Positions 1 through 6,879 of a DNA stretch of 8,031 nt are shown one piece after another. The DNA is from Parachlamydiales bacterium (GTDB taxonomy: Bacteria > Chlamydiota > Chlamydiia > Chlamydiales > SM23-39). The position numbers and the translations under genes were made by a program. The notes under the pieces were generated by a model. It made no database searches. It was not told the origin of the DNA and saw only the letters and a list, made by a program, of their open reading frames with translations. Each line of letters starts with the position of its first letter. The first letter of the stretch is position 1. The stretch is taken from assembly GCA_020058465.1 (NCBI GenBank), contig JAGVDZ010000071.1:1-8031 (forward strand), given 5' to 3'.

Positions 1-376
1 CCATTCCCGTCTCCTTGGCACACAACTGACAGAGGCTATCGTTGAAAAAATTTTAGCCGAACTCTTCCAACACAACGCCCCTTCCCAAAGAGTTTCTGTT
101 GAAAGTATCTTGAAAAGCGTTGCGGCCGTCTTTGAAGTCAAAGTAGCCGAAATTAAAAGCACTTCGAGGCATAAAGAAATTGCTCTGGCAAGACAAGTGG
201 CGATGTACCTTGCCAAGGAATTGGTCAATGAATCTTTGATCAAACTGGCTTCCTCTTTTGGAGGCAAAACCCATTCCACACTTCTTCACGCTTGGAAAAA
301 GATTGCCGATCAAATTGAGGAAAATGAGACCTTAAAACAACAAGTACAGATGGTTCGTCGTAATATTCACTCCTGA
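1..376 (+). CDS. dnaA: DnaA chromosomal replication initiator, C-terminal fragment
   Basis: The 5' part lies outside the window. The frame is open from base 2 and gives 124 residues ending in RRNIHS before TGA at 374-376. DnaA is the AAA+ initiator that binds DnaA boxes and opens oriC. The visible part starts just after the sensor II region (SRLLGTQLTEAIVEKIL resembles the end of domain III) and covers domain IV: the arginine-containing helix EIALARQVAMYLAKEL and the helix-turn-helix signature LASSFGGKTHSTLLHAWKKI. The usual signature is GGRDHTT; here it reads GGKTHST, with Thr in place of Asp, although the His and following Ser/Thr are kept. The next gene is on the same strand after a 135-bp AT-rich gap and probably has its own promoter. 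The family call is firm. Many chlamydiae carry two dnaA paralogues and I cannot tell which this is. Confidence 0.93.
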   Translation, partial: HSRLLGTQLTEAIVEKILAELFQHNAPSQRVSVESILKSVAAVFEVKVAEIKSTSRHKEIALARQVAMYLAKELVNESLIKLASSFGGKTHSTLLHAWKKIADQIEENETLKQQVQMVRRNIHS

Positions 377-385
377 AAATCAGGA
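371..385 (+). terminator. Weak stem-loop at the dnaA stop codon
   Basis: TCCTGA-AAA-TCAGGA is a perfect 6-bp stem with a 3-nt loop that includes the stop codon. The nearest T-rich stretch begins about 20 nt further on (404-430), so it is not a classical intrinsic terminator. It may still mark the 3' end of the dnaA transcript. Confidence 0.25.
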
Positions 386-408
386 TATCAAATGGATGTT
401 ATTGTTTA

Positions 409-430
409 ATTTATTTTTGATTTATTTTTT
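409..430 (+). repeat. Two tandem copies of an 11-bp T-rich unit
   Basis: ATTTATTTTTG is followed directly by ATTTATTTTTT, so the copies match at 10 of 11 positions. The repeat lies just upstream of the putative -35 box of the barrel-protein gene, where an AT-rich tract could act as an UP-like or bending element. It could equally be simple low-complexity DNA. Confidence 0.4.
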
Positions 431-431
431 C

Positions 432-461
432 TTGATCTGTAAAATCTAAACGAAATAGAAT
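432..461 (+). promoter_or_regulatory. Putative sigma-70-type promoter of the barrel-protein gene
   Basis: TTGATC at 432-437 (four of six bases of TTGACA) is separated by 18 nt from TAGAAT at 456-461 (five of six bases of TATAAT). The predicted start of transcription, near 467-470, would leave a leader of about 40 nt before the ATG at 512. A small inverted repeat, TGCAT-ccata-ATGCA (461-475), spans the predicted start and could be a regulator site, but a 5-bp repeat is weak evidence. The region is much richer in A/T than the genes around it. Confidence 0.4.
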
Positions 462-498
462 GCATCCATAATGCAAAATTTGGGAATCACTGAAACTC

Positions 499-504
499 AA
501 GGAG
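499..504 (+). promoter_or_regulatory. Ribosome binding site of the barrel-protein gene
   Basis: AAGGAG ends 7 nt before the ATG at 512. It fixes the start of the barrel-protein gene and agrees with the signal peptide that begins at that Met. Confidence 0.8.
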
Positions 505-511
505 AATCTGT

Positions 512-1192
512 ATGAAACTTATCCTCACTTCTATTGCAACGAGTGTTGTGATTCTGTGCGCCTCTCTGCAGGCCGACCCCTCTCTTTCTCTGGAAGGAAC
601 GAAACCGTATCCAAATCCTACGCCAAAAAAGGTGAAAGAGCTGAGCGCATCACTGTCACCCAATCCCTCTTTCTGGTACCTCAAGATGCTGGCATCTGAT
701 AGCACCTCAAGGGTCTCTTCAGGCTCCCTTCCAGCTCCAGGTTTGAGCATTGGCTATCGCATTGCATCGAATGCCAACGCTCTTGATATTTCAGTGAGCT
801 ATGCCAAATCTGAACAAGAATTTGCCGAGTCCGATGGCACCTCCGTCGAGGCATCGACCGAAGTCTCCACATTTCCAAAATTAAGTTATCTTCGCTATCT
901 GACTCCTACCAAAGAACAAAGCTGGTATATGGGTGCAGGTCTTGCCTTCGGTAACGTACGGATCAAATCAGATCGGACCAGCGAAGAGCTCGAAGGCTTC
1001 GTCCATGAACACACCACAGCCCAGTTCACAGGTTTTATGCCGAATGCAACATTGGGTATGGAATTTGGACGCTCTTCTAAATGGAAAGGATTTGCTGAAG
1101 CAGAAATTAGCCAACCTCTTCTACCTGCCGTGAGCACAGCAGAAACCTTGTGGTCTCCCATTGTCCAGCTATCCCTGGGAGCAGGCTTCTAA
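512..1192 (+). CDS. Small outer-membrane beta-barrel protein, function unknown
   Basis: The 226-residue product begins with a typical signal peptide (MKLILTSIATSVVILCASLQA). Cleavage is likely after Ala21; Cys16 is preceded by Leu and does not make a convincing lipobox. Residues 22-50 are Pro/Ser-rich and probably an unstructured lead-in. From about residue 53 there are alternating hydrophobic strands with many Tyr and Gly residues (PGLSIGYRI, ALDISVSYA, KLSYLRYL, WYMGAGLAFGNV, PNATLGMEF, KGFAEAEISQP), and the chain ends in LSLGAGF. A terminal Phe after a last strand is the usual signal for Bam-dependent insertion. About eight strands would fit, as in OmpA/OmpW-size barrels. Similar short barrels are, to my recollection, common in chlamydia-related bacteria. 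No ligand or pore function can be read from the sequence. The stop TAA is followed immediately by TAATGA. The downstream gene is convergent, so this gene is probably transcribed alone. Confidence 0.8.
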   Translation: MKLILTSIATSVVILCASLQADPSLSLEGTKPYPNPTPKKVKELSASLSPNPSFWYLKMLASDSTSRVSSGSLPAPGLSIGYRIASNANALDISVSYAKSEQEFAESDGTSVEASTEVSTFPKLSYLRYLTPTKEQSWYMGAGLAFGNVRIKSDRTSEELEGFVHEHTTAQFTGFMPNATLGMEFGRSSKWKGFAEAEISQPLLPAVSTAETLWSPIVQLSLGAGF

Positions 1193-1222
1193 TAATGAGG
1201 TCGTTTGTGTATATAAAGGTCC

Positions 1223-2206
1223 CTAGCCTAAGTGGTGCAAAGAACCTACCTTGCCCTGCTTCCTAGAGATCTGTTCAAAAATCGAGAGAATTCCTGAGAC
1301 AAATGAGCCTGGATGATTGAGGTCCGCGGGTAGGAGGAGGGTATTGCCCTCTTTGGCAATCTGTCGGAATGCTTCGATATACTTTTCTGCGATCTGTAGG
1401 TGGGCAGCTTCTTGCCCCCCTTCAGTCTGAAAAGCTCTTGCAAGGGTGATCATCCCCGAAGCCGACGCCTCTGCCAACAGAGCAATCGCCTCCGCCTCTC
1501 CCTTGGCTCGGTTGGTCTTCAAGATTTGCTCTGCCTCCGACTCCCACACCACACGCTGACGGTGCATTTGGGCAAGGTTCAACGCAGCTTGGCTTTGTCC
1601 TTCCGAATGGTTGATCTCAGACTGCCGAATCCCTTCTGACTCTAGAATACGGGCCCTCTTTTGTCTTTCAGCAGTCATCTGTAGCTCCATCGCCTTGCGA
1701 ACATCGTCGGGCATCTTGATATCTTTGATCTCATATCGAAGACACACAATCCCCCACGCCCTGCTGGCCGAGTTAATCGCTGTCAAAAGCTTACTGTTGA
1801 GTGCCTCTCTTTCTTCAAATGTCTTATCCAAAGGGATTTTTCCAACTTCCGATCGCATCGTTGTCTGGACAAGTTGAATGAGGGCTTGAAAAGGGTCTTT
1901 TACTCCGTAAGAGGCCGCAATCGGATCGTCGATCTTGACATAGATGAGCCCATCTAAAGTGACCGACACATTATCTTGCGTCACAGTCACCTGCTCTGGC
2001 ACATGCATCGCCTCTTCCTTAAGAGAATGTCGATAGGCAATCTTATCAATCCCAGGGATCACCCAATGAGGCCCTGGTTCCAAGACGGTCGAAAAACGGC
2101 CTAACCTCTCGACTACCCATGCCTCTTGATGAGGAACAATCTGAAATCCCATATAGATCAAGATGGCAAAGGACACTATCAACCCGATACTGATGAGGAC
2201 AATCAT
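1223..2206 (-). CDS. SPFH/band 7 membrane protein, paraslipin (stomatin-like protein 2/QmcA) type
   Basis: The 327-residue product has one N-terminal membrane segment (residues 2-22). An SPFH domain follows, with the hallmark VVERLGRF (31-38), EPGPHWVIPGID (43-54), TVTQDNVSVTLDG (74-86) and RSEVGKIPLDKTFEERE (118-133). A long Ala/Glu/Gln-rich coiled coil (about 170-285) precedes the C-terminal IAEKYIEAF...EGNTLLLPADL block typical of paraslipins. Such proteins oligomerise at the membrane, organise microdomains and often modulate membrane proteases. The longest open frame would begin at a TTG at 2227 and overlap the previous gene. I chose the ATG at 2206 because AAGGAG lies 6 nt upstream and the membrane segment starts directly after it. 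It is the last gene of the probable operon, 13 bp after the ComF-like gene. NfeD, the common partner of this family, is not next to it. The family call is very firm; the client is unknown. Confidence 0.93.
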   Translation of the reverse strand: MIVLISIGLIVSFAILIYMGFQIVPHQEAWVVERLGRFSTVLEPGPHWVIPGIDKIAYRHSLKEEAMHVPEQVTVTQDNVSVTLDGLIYVKIDDPIAASYGVKDPFQALIQLVQTTMRSEVGKIPLDKTFEEREALNSKLLTAINSASRAWGIVCLRYEIKDIKMPDDVRKAMELQMTAERQKRARILESEGIRQSEINHSEGQSQAALNLAQMHRQRVVWESEAEQILKTNRAKGEAEAIALLAEASASGMITLARAFQTEGGQEAAHLQIAEKYIEAFRQIAKEGNTLLLPADLNHPGSFVSGILSIFEQISRKQGKVGSLHHLG

Positions 2207-2212
2207 AAAGGT

Positions 2213-2218
2213 CTCCTT
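2213..2218 (-). promoter_or_regulatory. Ribosome binding site that fixes the paraslipin start
   Basis: On the minus strand AAGGAG is followed by 6 nt and then the ATG at 2206. This favours the ATG over the upstream in-frame TTG at 2227, which lies before the stop of the preceding gene. Confidence 0.8.
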
Positions 2219-2219
2219 G

Positions 2220-2807
2220 TCAATCAAAGAATCGTAACTGCAAAATCAATTTAAAATCGACATATCTAAGCTCTCTTAACGTACGCCGAACCCGACTTGG
2301 ACGACTGGCTCGGTCAATCCACAAGATCACCTTGTCTGGGGCATAGGGTAAAGGCATCCCAAAACGCCAACCGATCCAAAGTGGTTTTTCCACGGTCCCA
2401 CTCACTTCATGTAATAACATAGACAGATGCCGTCCTTCTTGGTCAAGACGATCTGTTGCCATCACATAGTCGGGAATGGGCCATTCCAACTGGACCCACT
2501 GATACAAGAACCAGGAGGCCATTGTCTTGGCATCTGCATAACGAAAGATGAGATAGGGGAAGTGAAAAGACCGCCTCCAAAGTGCCCCTCTGCGAATGAA
2601 TCTTGTTTTGTCCTTTGAGCATGGCCCACAGATCTCTTGCCCAAAGCTTTCCAGGAAACAATACTGACATCGCTCGGAAGGATCGATCAAGCTCATTTCT
2701 TGCCAACAAGCTGAGCACAGCCAAGCGTAGTCGACAAGAGATTGACAAGCAATACAGTATGGTGGAAATAGCAGGTCGAGACAACATCGTCTAATCCAGC
2801 GGAACAA
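2220..2807 (-). CDS. ComF-like protein with zinc finger and degenerate phosphoribosyltransferase domain
   Basis: With the TTG start at 2807 the product has 195 residues. The N-terminal half matches the ComF double zinc ribbon: LDLLFPPYCIAC (Cys18/Cys21), then Cys31/Cys34, Cys47/Cys50 and Cys60/Cys63, four CxxC pairs in all. ComF proteins act in DNA uptake or processing and have a type I phosphoribosyltransferase (PRTase) fold after the fingers. Here that half is eroded: where the family has a DD-V-x-TTG PRPP loop, this protein reads VILWIDRASRPSRVRRTLREL, with one Asp and no TTG. It is probably not catalytic. The in-frame TTG at 2897 would add 30 residues (MSCLNLLSLSLFLS...) that do not look like the family. 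At 2807 the TTG follows AAAGGA by 9 nt and starts near where ComF homology begins. The gene overlaps the AsmA-like gene by 17 nt, suggesting translational coupling. No ATG is available before the fingers. Confidence 0.75.
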   Translation of the reverse strand: MFRWIRRCCLDLLFPPYCIACQSLVDYAWLCSACWQEMSLIDPSERCQYCFLESFGQEICGPCSKDKTRFIRRGALWRRSFHFPYLIFRYADAKTMASWFLYQWVQLEWPIPDYVMATDRLDQEGRHLSMLLHEVSGTVEKPLWIGWRFGMPLPYAPDKVILWIDRASRPSRVRRTLRELRYVDFKLILQLRFFD

Positions 2808-5800
2808 ACCCTTTTTTCCTTTTGAGTTTGAATTTCGGATGGTCGAGCTTACCCTCGATAGAAATAAAGAAAGACTCAGTAAATTTAAACAAGACAAACT
2901 GTTTCATCCGAATCAACACATCGATCGTTCCATCCAGTCCTACTTTGGGATTTCCCTCTAGGAAAAATGTACTACGATCCCCTTCGCTGAAAGATTGTAT
3001 GAGATCTTTTAAATGAAAGCTCCCCTCTTCGAGAGCGAAGACAACCCTGCCCTTCACGGGGATCAAGATATCCAAATCAAGACCCGCGATACGACTTAAG
3101 ACATCGGAGGGGGCATCAAAAATCGTCGCCTCTCTCTTATAGGAGTTGATGAACGTCAAGGCCCCTTCAGCTCGATAGGTCTCGGGGAATCGGGCCATTC
3201 CGCGCACATCGACAAGGGACAGCTCTCGTACGACTAAAGGGGTTAAAGGACCTGTCTTCATCTGCCCCACACGGCGCAATTGACTTGGCCTTAATTCTTG
3301 GATGGTGAGGTGGGGAATACGCAAAACCCAAGGCTCGTTCAAAACTTCTTCCATCACTGCAATCTCATCGATCACGAGTCTCCCTGCAAAATCACTCATC
3401 TTCAAATCGGTCAAATGCACGTGTCGAGGGCCTATTGAAATATGGGAGGTCATACTCTGCAGCTGGAAGCCAAAAAAGGCAAACTCTTCGCCACTTAGGA
3501 GTCCTTCAAATCCCATGTGATCTGGTGACCAAAAAAGGTGTCCTTTTAACTCATAGCCTTGCCCCATCCGAAGCTCTGAGAAGAGCTCTTGGATCGTTAC
3601 GGGCACAAAGGGATAGAGTGTCTCACAGTGAATCCGCATGCTGCCGATCAAACAGCCGGGCGCCTCTTCGTGAAAAATAGCCTCACAGCCTCCGAAGTGG
3701 CCTTCGATCGTGTGAAGGAGAAGGTCTCTTTCGGAAGAAAGGCTCCATCGTAGAGTCAGAGGGACACTGTCAAATGTCTCTTCCAGCTCCTCTATGCGTG
3801 GATCTAAGATCGAAAGCTTGCCATAAGGTCGCTCCTCTAGATGTACGTTGGCGATCACACTGACCCAAAGATCTTGTACAAGAAGATCACTTTTGGCTTG
3901 CAGTGTCTTGCCTTGCCCTTGGAAGATCCCCGATCGAAGCTGATAGCTTGTTCCCTTATAATGGCAAAGGGCATGTTGAATTTGACTCGTCCACTGCCCT
4001 TCTCGATCAAAGACAAGATCCCCTACCAAATGGATCGGCCCTTCAAAAGGAAGATCAGGAGGGTACAAGGTCATCATCATCTCGGCTCGATCTAGAGCCC
4101 AAGCCTCTTGATATCGAAGAGCCTCGGCTCGGACCGATAGAGTATGAGGCCCTTCAATCTCAGTCTCCAAGGGACCTGTCACCCAACCCTCGTCGCCTCT
4201 GAATCGCCAGTCGATCGCTGTGTGAGGTCGAATCTGATACGCCCCTTGCACCAACAGGGGACAAAAAAAGCTCCCTTGAGCCTCCCATTGACCATCCCAG
4301 CGCCAATCAAAAGATCCCTCCACACGCCCTTGTAAGTCCCCCTTTCGATCTGAGAGAGTAAGCAAGGGGGCAAGTTCGACTTGGAATTCAGATATGTGCC
4401 CCTTTGCACTCCCCTTCCATGTCAGATCCCCTTCGATATGTCCCTGCCCAAGCGTTGGATGAGTAATGAGCCCATGTTGATACGCGAGCCCTTGCAAGCC
4501 GACTGTCAAGACTCCTTGAGCCTGCCATAAACCAAGTTTGCCTCTCGACACATGAAATAACCCTTCCTTCTCTTCGATCGACAGCACAATATCGGAGACT
4601 TGTTTTGTTTTGACGTCGATCAAACTACCTTGAACATCGATGTTCAAAGCGCCCATCTGAGACTGTCTGATCTCAAACAAGCAGCTCCCTTCCTTAGCAT
4701 CGACCACAAGCTCCGGAAAGAGCTTACGCAAACCCTCCTGGCACCAAGCATTGAAGACACTACCTCGTAGAGAAAAAGGGTAAGGGGCTTGCAACGACCC
4801 CTCTCCTGAATCCATCGCACCTCCCAAACAATGAGACTGTAGGGGGTCGAGTCTCCATCGATCTCCCTCTCGAAGTCCCACGAGACGGATCCAATCGAAC
4901 AAGGGGTGTGTAATACGGACATCAAAGCTGTGCTCCCAGTCAATGTAGGGGGCAAATAGATCCATTTCTAACCCTCCCACCACCGTTCCGTGCATTCCAT
5001 AGCTGTGGAATGCACCTGGGCTCCAGTCGATCTCGCAAGATAGATCTTGACACATGATCGAATCGTTGATCGGACACTTGACGTGACTTAAAGCAGCCTC
5101 CAAATGCCAGAGGATATCTCCCCCCTCTTTACGGAGGAGCAAACCGTGACCTCGACTCTCAAAGATCCCTTCGATCTCAGGGGCAAGGGCAAACTTTTGA
5201 TCGATCCATGGGACCAAAGACTGGCAAGGGCCTTGAAACCAAGAAATAGCCCCCGCCCACTCGAATGAAGGGGACCACCACCCCTTCCCTGCCAACTCAA
5301 TACCTTGAACATAGGCGGAGGGGCAAACCACCTCTAGGCGGTCATTGCGCCAAAAGGAATCAAGATCGAATGAGCCATTAATGACATCTCCTCCCATCTG
5401 TCCGTGCCACAAAAGATGCTCTAACACTCCTTGAGCGGTCAAACAAAGCTGCTGTTGTTCCAAAGAACCTAAAGCCTCCAGAGAAATCCTCTTGTCGGGA
5501 TCCACCTTCACTTCCACATCCCAAACCATGGGGTAGGCCTCCACAGTCATCCCTTTCCCTTGCAGTTCTCCTTCACAAGAGGGGTACTGTAAGGTAAGGT
5601 GGGCTGATCCGACACTGAATCTATGTCCTTGCCATCCCTTGGCTCGCACTTGACTCAGATCGAGATCCACCCAATGCTTGGCTCTTTTGTCCCAAAGAAC
5701 TCCTTCCATCCGCCACTTAGCCTGTAAAGATCCCTCTTCCCAGTCGAATAAAGAAAGTCTCTTCTCAAACAAGACACCCCACGAGCGGACAAGCTCCCAC

Positions 5801-6834
5801 GCACACTTCGATCCAATCGCAAGATCCCCTGTCCATTCCCATACGGAATCTGGTTGCCGTCCTTGTAGGTGGATAGTCCCTTCTTGCATCGTGACTTGAC
5901 TGTCGACCCATTTTGGAAGACCCCGCTGCAAGCAGGCACGTCCGGACAAAGAGCATTGAGTTGTCTCATAGACTCCACTCAAGTTCCAACGACTCCCCAT
6001 CCCTGCCACCCAATACCCTTTGCCCTTCACCTGATCTAGTGTATGGATACGCCCCTCTTGCAACTCACATTGCCAACGAGAGCCCTCTGCATCCAAAGAC
6101 AACACTGGCCCTTGCCAATCCAAAGACCCAACAAGACCTTCCACCCAGTCGAGATAAGAGATCCCCACCCCATCGATATGGAAACTGGCTTGCCAAGTTC
6201 CTTGCTCATCCAGAGCAAGACCAAACTCTCCTGATCCTTCCCCTTGCAAAGAACCCATCGCTGTCCATTTAGCAAAACTATCGAACTCTACATGTTGGAA
6301 TGTGCAAGAGCCCTTGGTCTTGAAGTCGGTGACGACATGAGCCGTCCCTTTTTCCTCCCAAGCAAGGTACATATTGTAGTCTCGACCAGGCTCTTTAAAA
6401 AGGGTCACCTGAAATGGTCGAAGACCCTCGCCCTCGACCCATCCTTTTGTCAACGAGCCTGTCCAATCCTTGGCCATCGACGTCGGCTCCTCAAGCCAAG
6501 AAGGGAGGTGCTCTAACGAAGCCAAGCTAAGAACAAGACGGGGGTGGCGAACGTGGCACACCCGATTCTTCCAATCAATCACGATTTCTTCGACACGAAT
6601 CACCGAACCTTGGGGTTCTTCCAAAAAAAGGTCAAACAAAGAAAGGCCTTGTCTAGAGATAGCGACAGTGCGAAGGTCGACATGGAGACCATATTTCAAC
6701 AAGATGACAAGCTTGAAGATGGCCAATAACAGGCCACGCCCCCCAAAAATCAGAGCCCCTATACCCAGTAGCCAGGTCCCGATTGTCTTCCACCTGATTC
6801 TTTGACGCTGTTGCCATCCCTTTGGACCTTCCAT
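2791..6834 (-). CDS. Giant AsmA/TamB/YhdP-like envelope protein, Trp-rich
   Basis: The 1347-residue product has one N-terminal membrane anchor (about residues 18-47, rich in Leu/Ile/Gly after a basic start) followed by about 1300 residues of predicted beta structure facing the periplasm. This is the architecture of AsmA-like proteins (AsmA, TamB, YhdP), long beta-groove bridges implicated in phospholipid transport and outer-membrane homeostasis. The last 300 or so residues look most like the AsmA C-terminal region, with amphipathic strands such as LDLDILIPVKGRVVFALEEG, then GTIDVLIRM and an ending ISIEGKLDHPKFKLKRK. The middle has many loose repeats of hydrophobic-Asp-Trp (IDW, LDW, FDW) and about 52 Trp in total. 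The longest frame begins with GTG at 6855; I chose the ATG at 6834 because AAGGGG lies 7 nt upstream. The gene starts just after two inverted repeats and overlaps the ComF-like gene by 17 nt at its end. The family-level call is good; the exact subfamily and cargo are unresolved. Confidence 0.75.
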   Translation of the reverse strand: MEGPKGWQQRQRIRWKTIGTWLLGIGALIFGGRGLLLAIFKLVILLKYGLHVDLRTVAISRQGLSLFDLFLEEPQGSVIRVEEIVIDWKNRVCHVRHPRLVLSLASLEHLPSWLEEPTSMAKDWTGSLTKGWVEGEGLRPFQVTLFKEPGRDYNMYLAWEEKGTAHVVTDFKTKGSCTFQHVEFDSFAKWTAMGSLQGEGSGEFGLALDEQGTWQASFHIDGVGISYLDWVEGLVGSLDWQGPVLSLDAEGSRWQCELQEGRIHTLDQVKGKGYWVAGMGSRWNLSGVYETTQCSLSGRACLQRGLPKWVDSQVTMQEGTIHLQGRQPDSVWEWTGDLAIGSKCAWELVRSWGVLFEKRLSLFDWEEGSLQAKWRMEGVLWDKRAKHWVDLDLSQVRAKGWQGHRFSVGSAHLTLQYPSCEGELQGKGMTVEAYPMVWDVEVKVDPDKRISLEALGSLEQQQLCLTAQGVLEHLLWHGQMGGDVINGSFDLDSFWRNDRLEVVCPSAYVQGIELAGKGWWSPSFEWAGAISWFQGPCQSLVPWIDQKFALAPEIEGIFESRGHGLLLRKEGGDILWHLEAALSHVKCPINDSIMCQDLSCEIDWSPGAFHSYGMHGTVVGGLEMDLFAPYIDWEHSFDVRITHPLFDWIRLVGLREGDRWRLDPLQSHCLGGAMDSGEGSLQAPYPFSLRGSVFNAWCQEGLRKLFPELVVDAKEGSCLFEIRQSQMGALNIDVQGSLIDVKTKQVSDIVLSIEEKEGLFHVSRGKLGLWQAQGVLTVGLQGLAYQHGLITHPTLGQGHIEGDLTWKGSAKGHISEFQVELAPLLTLSDRKGDLQGRVEGSFDWRWDGQWEAQGSFFCPLLVQGAYQIRPHTAIDWRFRGDEGWVTGPLETEIEGPHTLSVRAEALRYQEAWALDRAEMMMTLYPPDLPFEGPIHLVGDLVFDREGQWTSQIQHALCHYKGTSYQLRSGIFQGQGKTLQAKSDLLVQDLWVSVIANVHLEERPYGKLSILDPRIEELEETFDSVPLTLRWSLSSERDLLLHTIEGHFGGCEAIFHEEAPGCLIGSMRIHCETLYPFVPVTIQELFSELRMGQGYELKGHLFWSPDHMGFEGLLSGEEFAFFGFQLQSMTSHISIGPRHVHLTDLKMSDFAGRLVIDEIAVMEEVLNEPWVLRIPHLTIQELRPSQLRRVGQMKTGPLTPLVVRELSLVDVRGMARFPETYRAEGALTFINSYKREATIFDAPSDVLSRIAGLDLDILIPVKGRVVFALEEGSFHLKDLIQSFSEGDRSTFFLEGNPKVGLDGTIDVLIRMKQFVLFKFTESFFISIEGKLDHPKFKLKRKKGFVPLD

Positions 6835-6841
6835 CAAATAT

Positions 6842-6847
6842 CCCCTT
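6842..6847 (-). promoter_or_regulatory. Ribosome binding site that fixes the AsmA-like start
   Basis: On the minus strand AAGGGG is followed by 7 nt and the ATG at 6834. The alternative GTG at 6855 lies inside a palindrome and has no purine-rich stretch at the right distance. Confidence 0.7.
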
Positions 6848-6848
6848 C

Positions 6849-6879
6849 TATACACAAATGAATTAAAAATTTGTGTATA
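6849..6879. repeat. Perfect 11-bp inverted repeat upstream of the AsmA-like gene
   Basis: TATACACAAAT (6849-6859) and ATTTGTGTATA (6869-6879) are exact inverted copies around a 9-nt A/T-rich spacer. The repeat ends 14 nt before the ATG of the AsmA-like gene and touches its ribosome binding site. It could be an operator, or in RNA a hairpin that affects translation or termination. Its distal end shares two bases with the much longer palindrome next to it. Confidence 0.65.

Noticed and set aside
1204..1215. A 12-bp sequence TTTGTGTATATA shared with 6870-6881
   Set aside because: One or two 12-bp matches are expected by chance within a window of this size, and the two contexts differ.
1193..1222. 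Bidirectional terminator between the convergent barrel and paraslipin genes
   Set aside because: The 30-bp gap contains no stem of useful length and no T-tract on either strand.
3435..3680. Many open frames of 60-120 codons opposite or within the AsmA-like, paraslipin, ComF-like and antiporter genes
   Set aside because: They run in other frames of well-supported genes, lack family resemblance and consistent ribosome binding sites, and are expected in long genes of this base composition.
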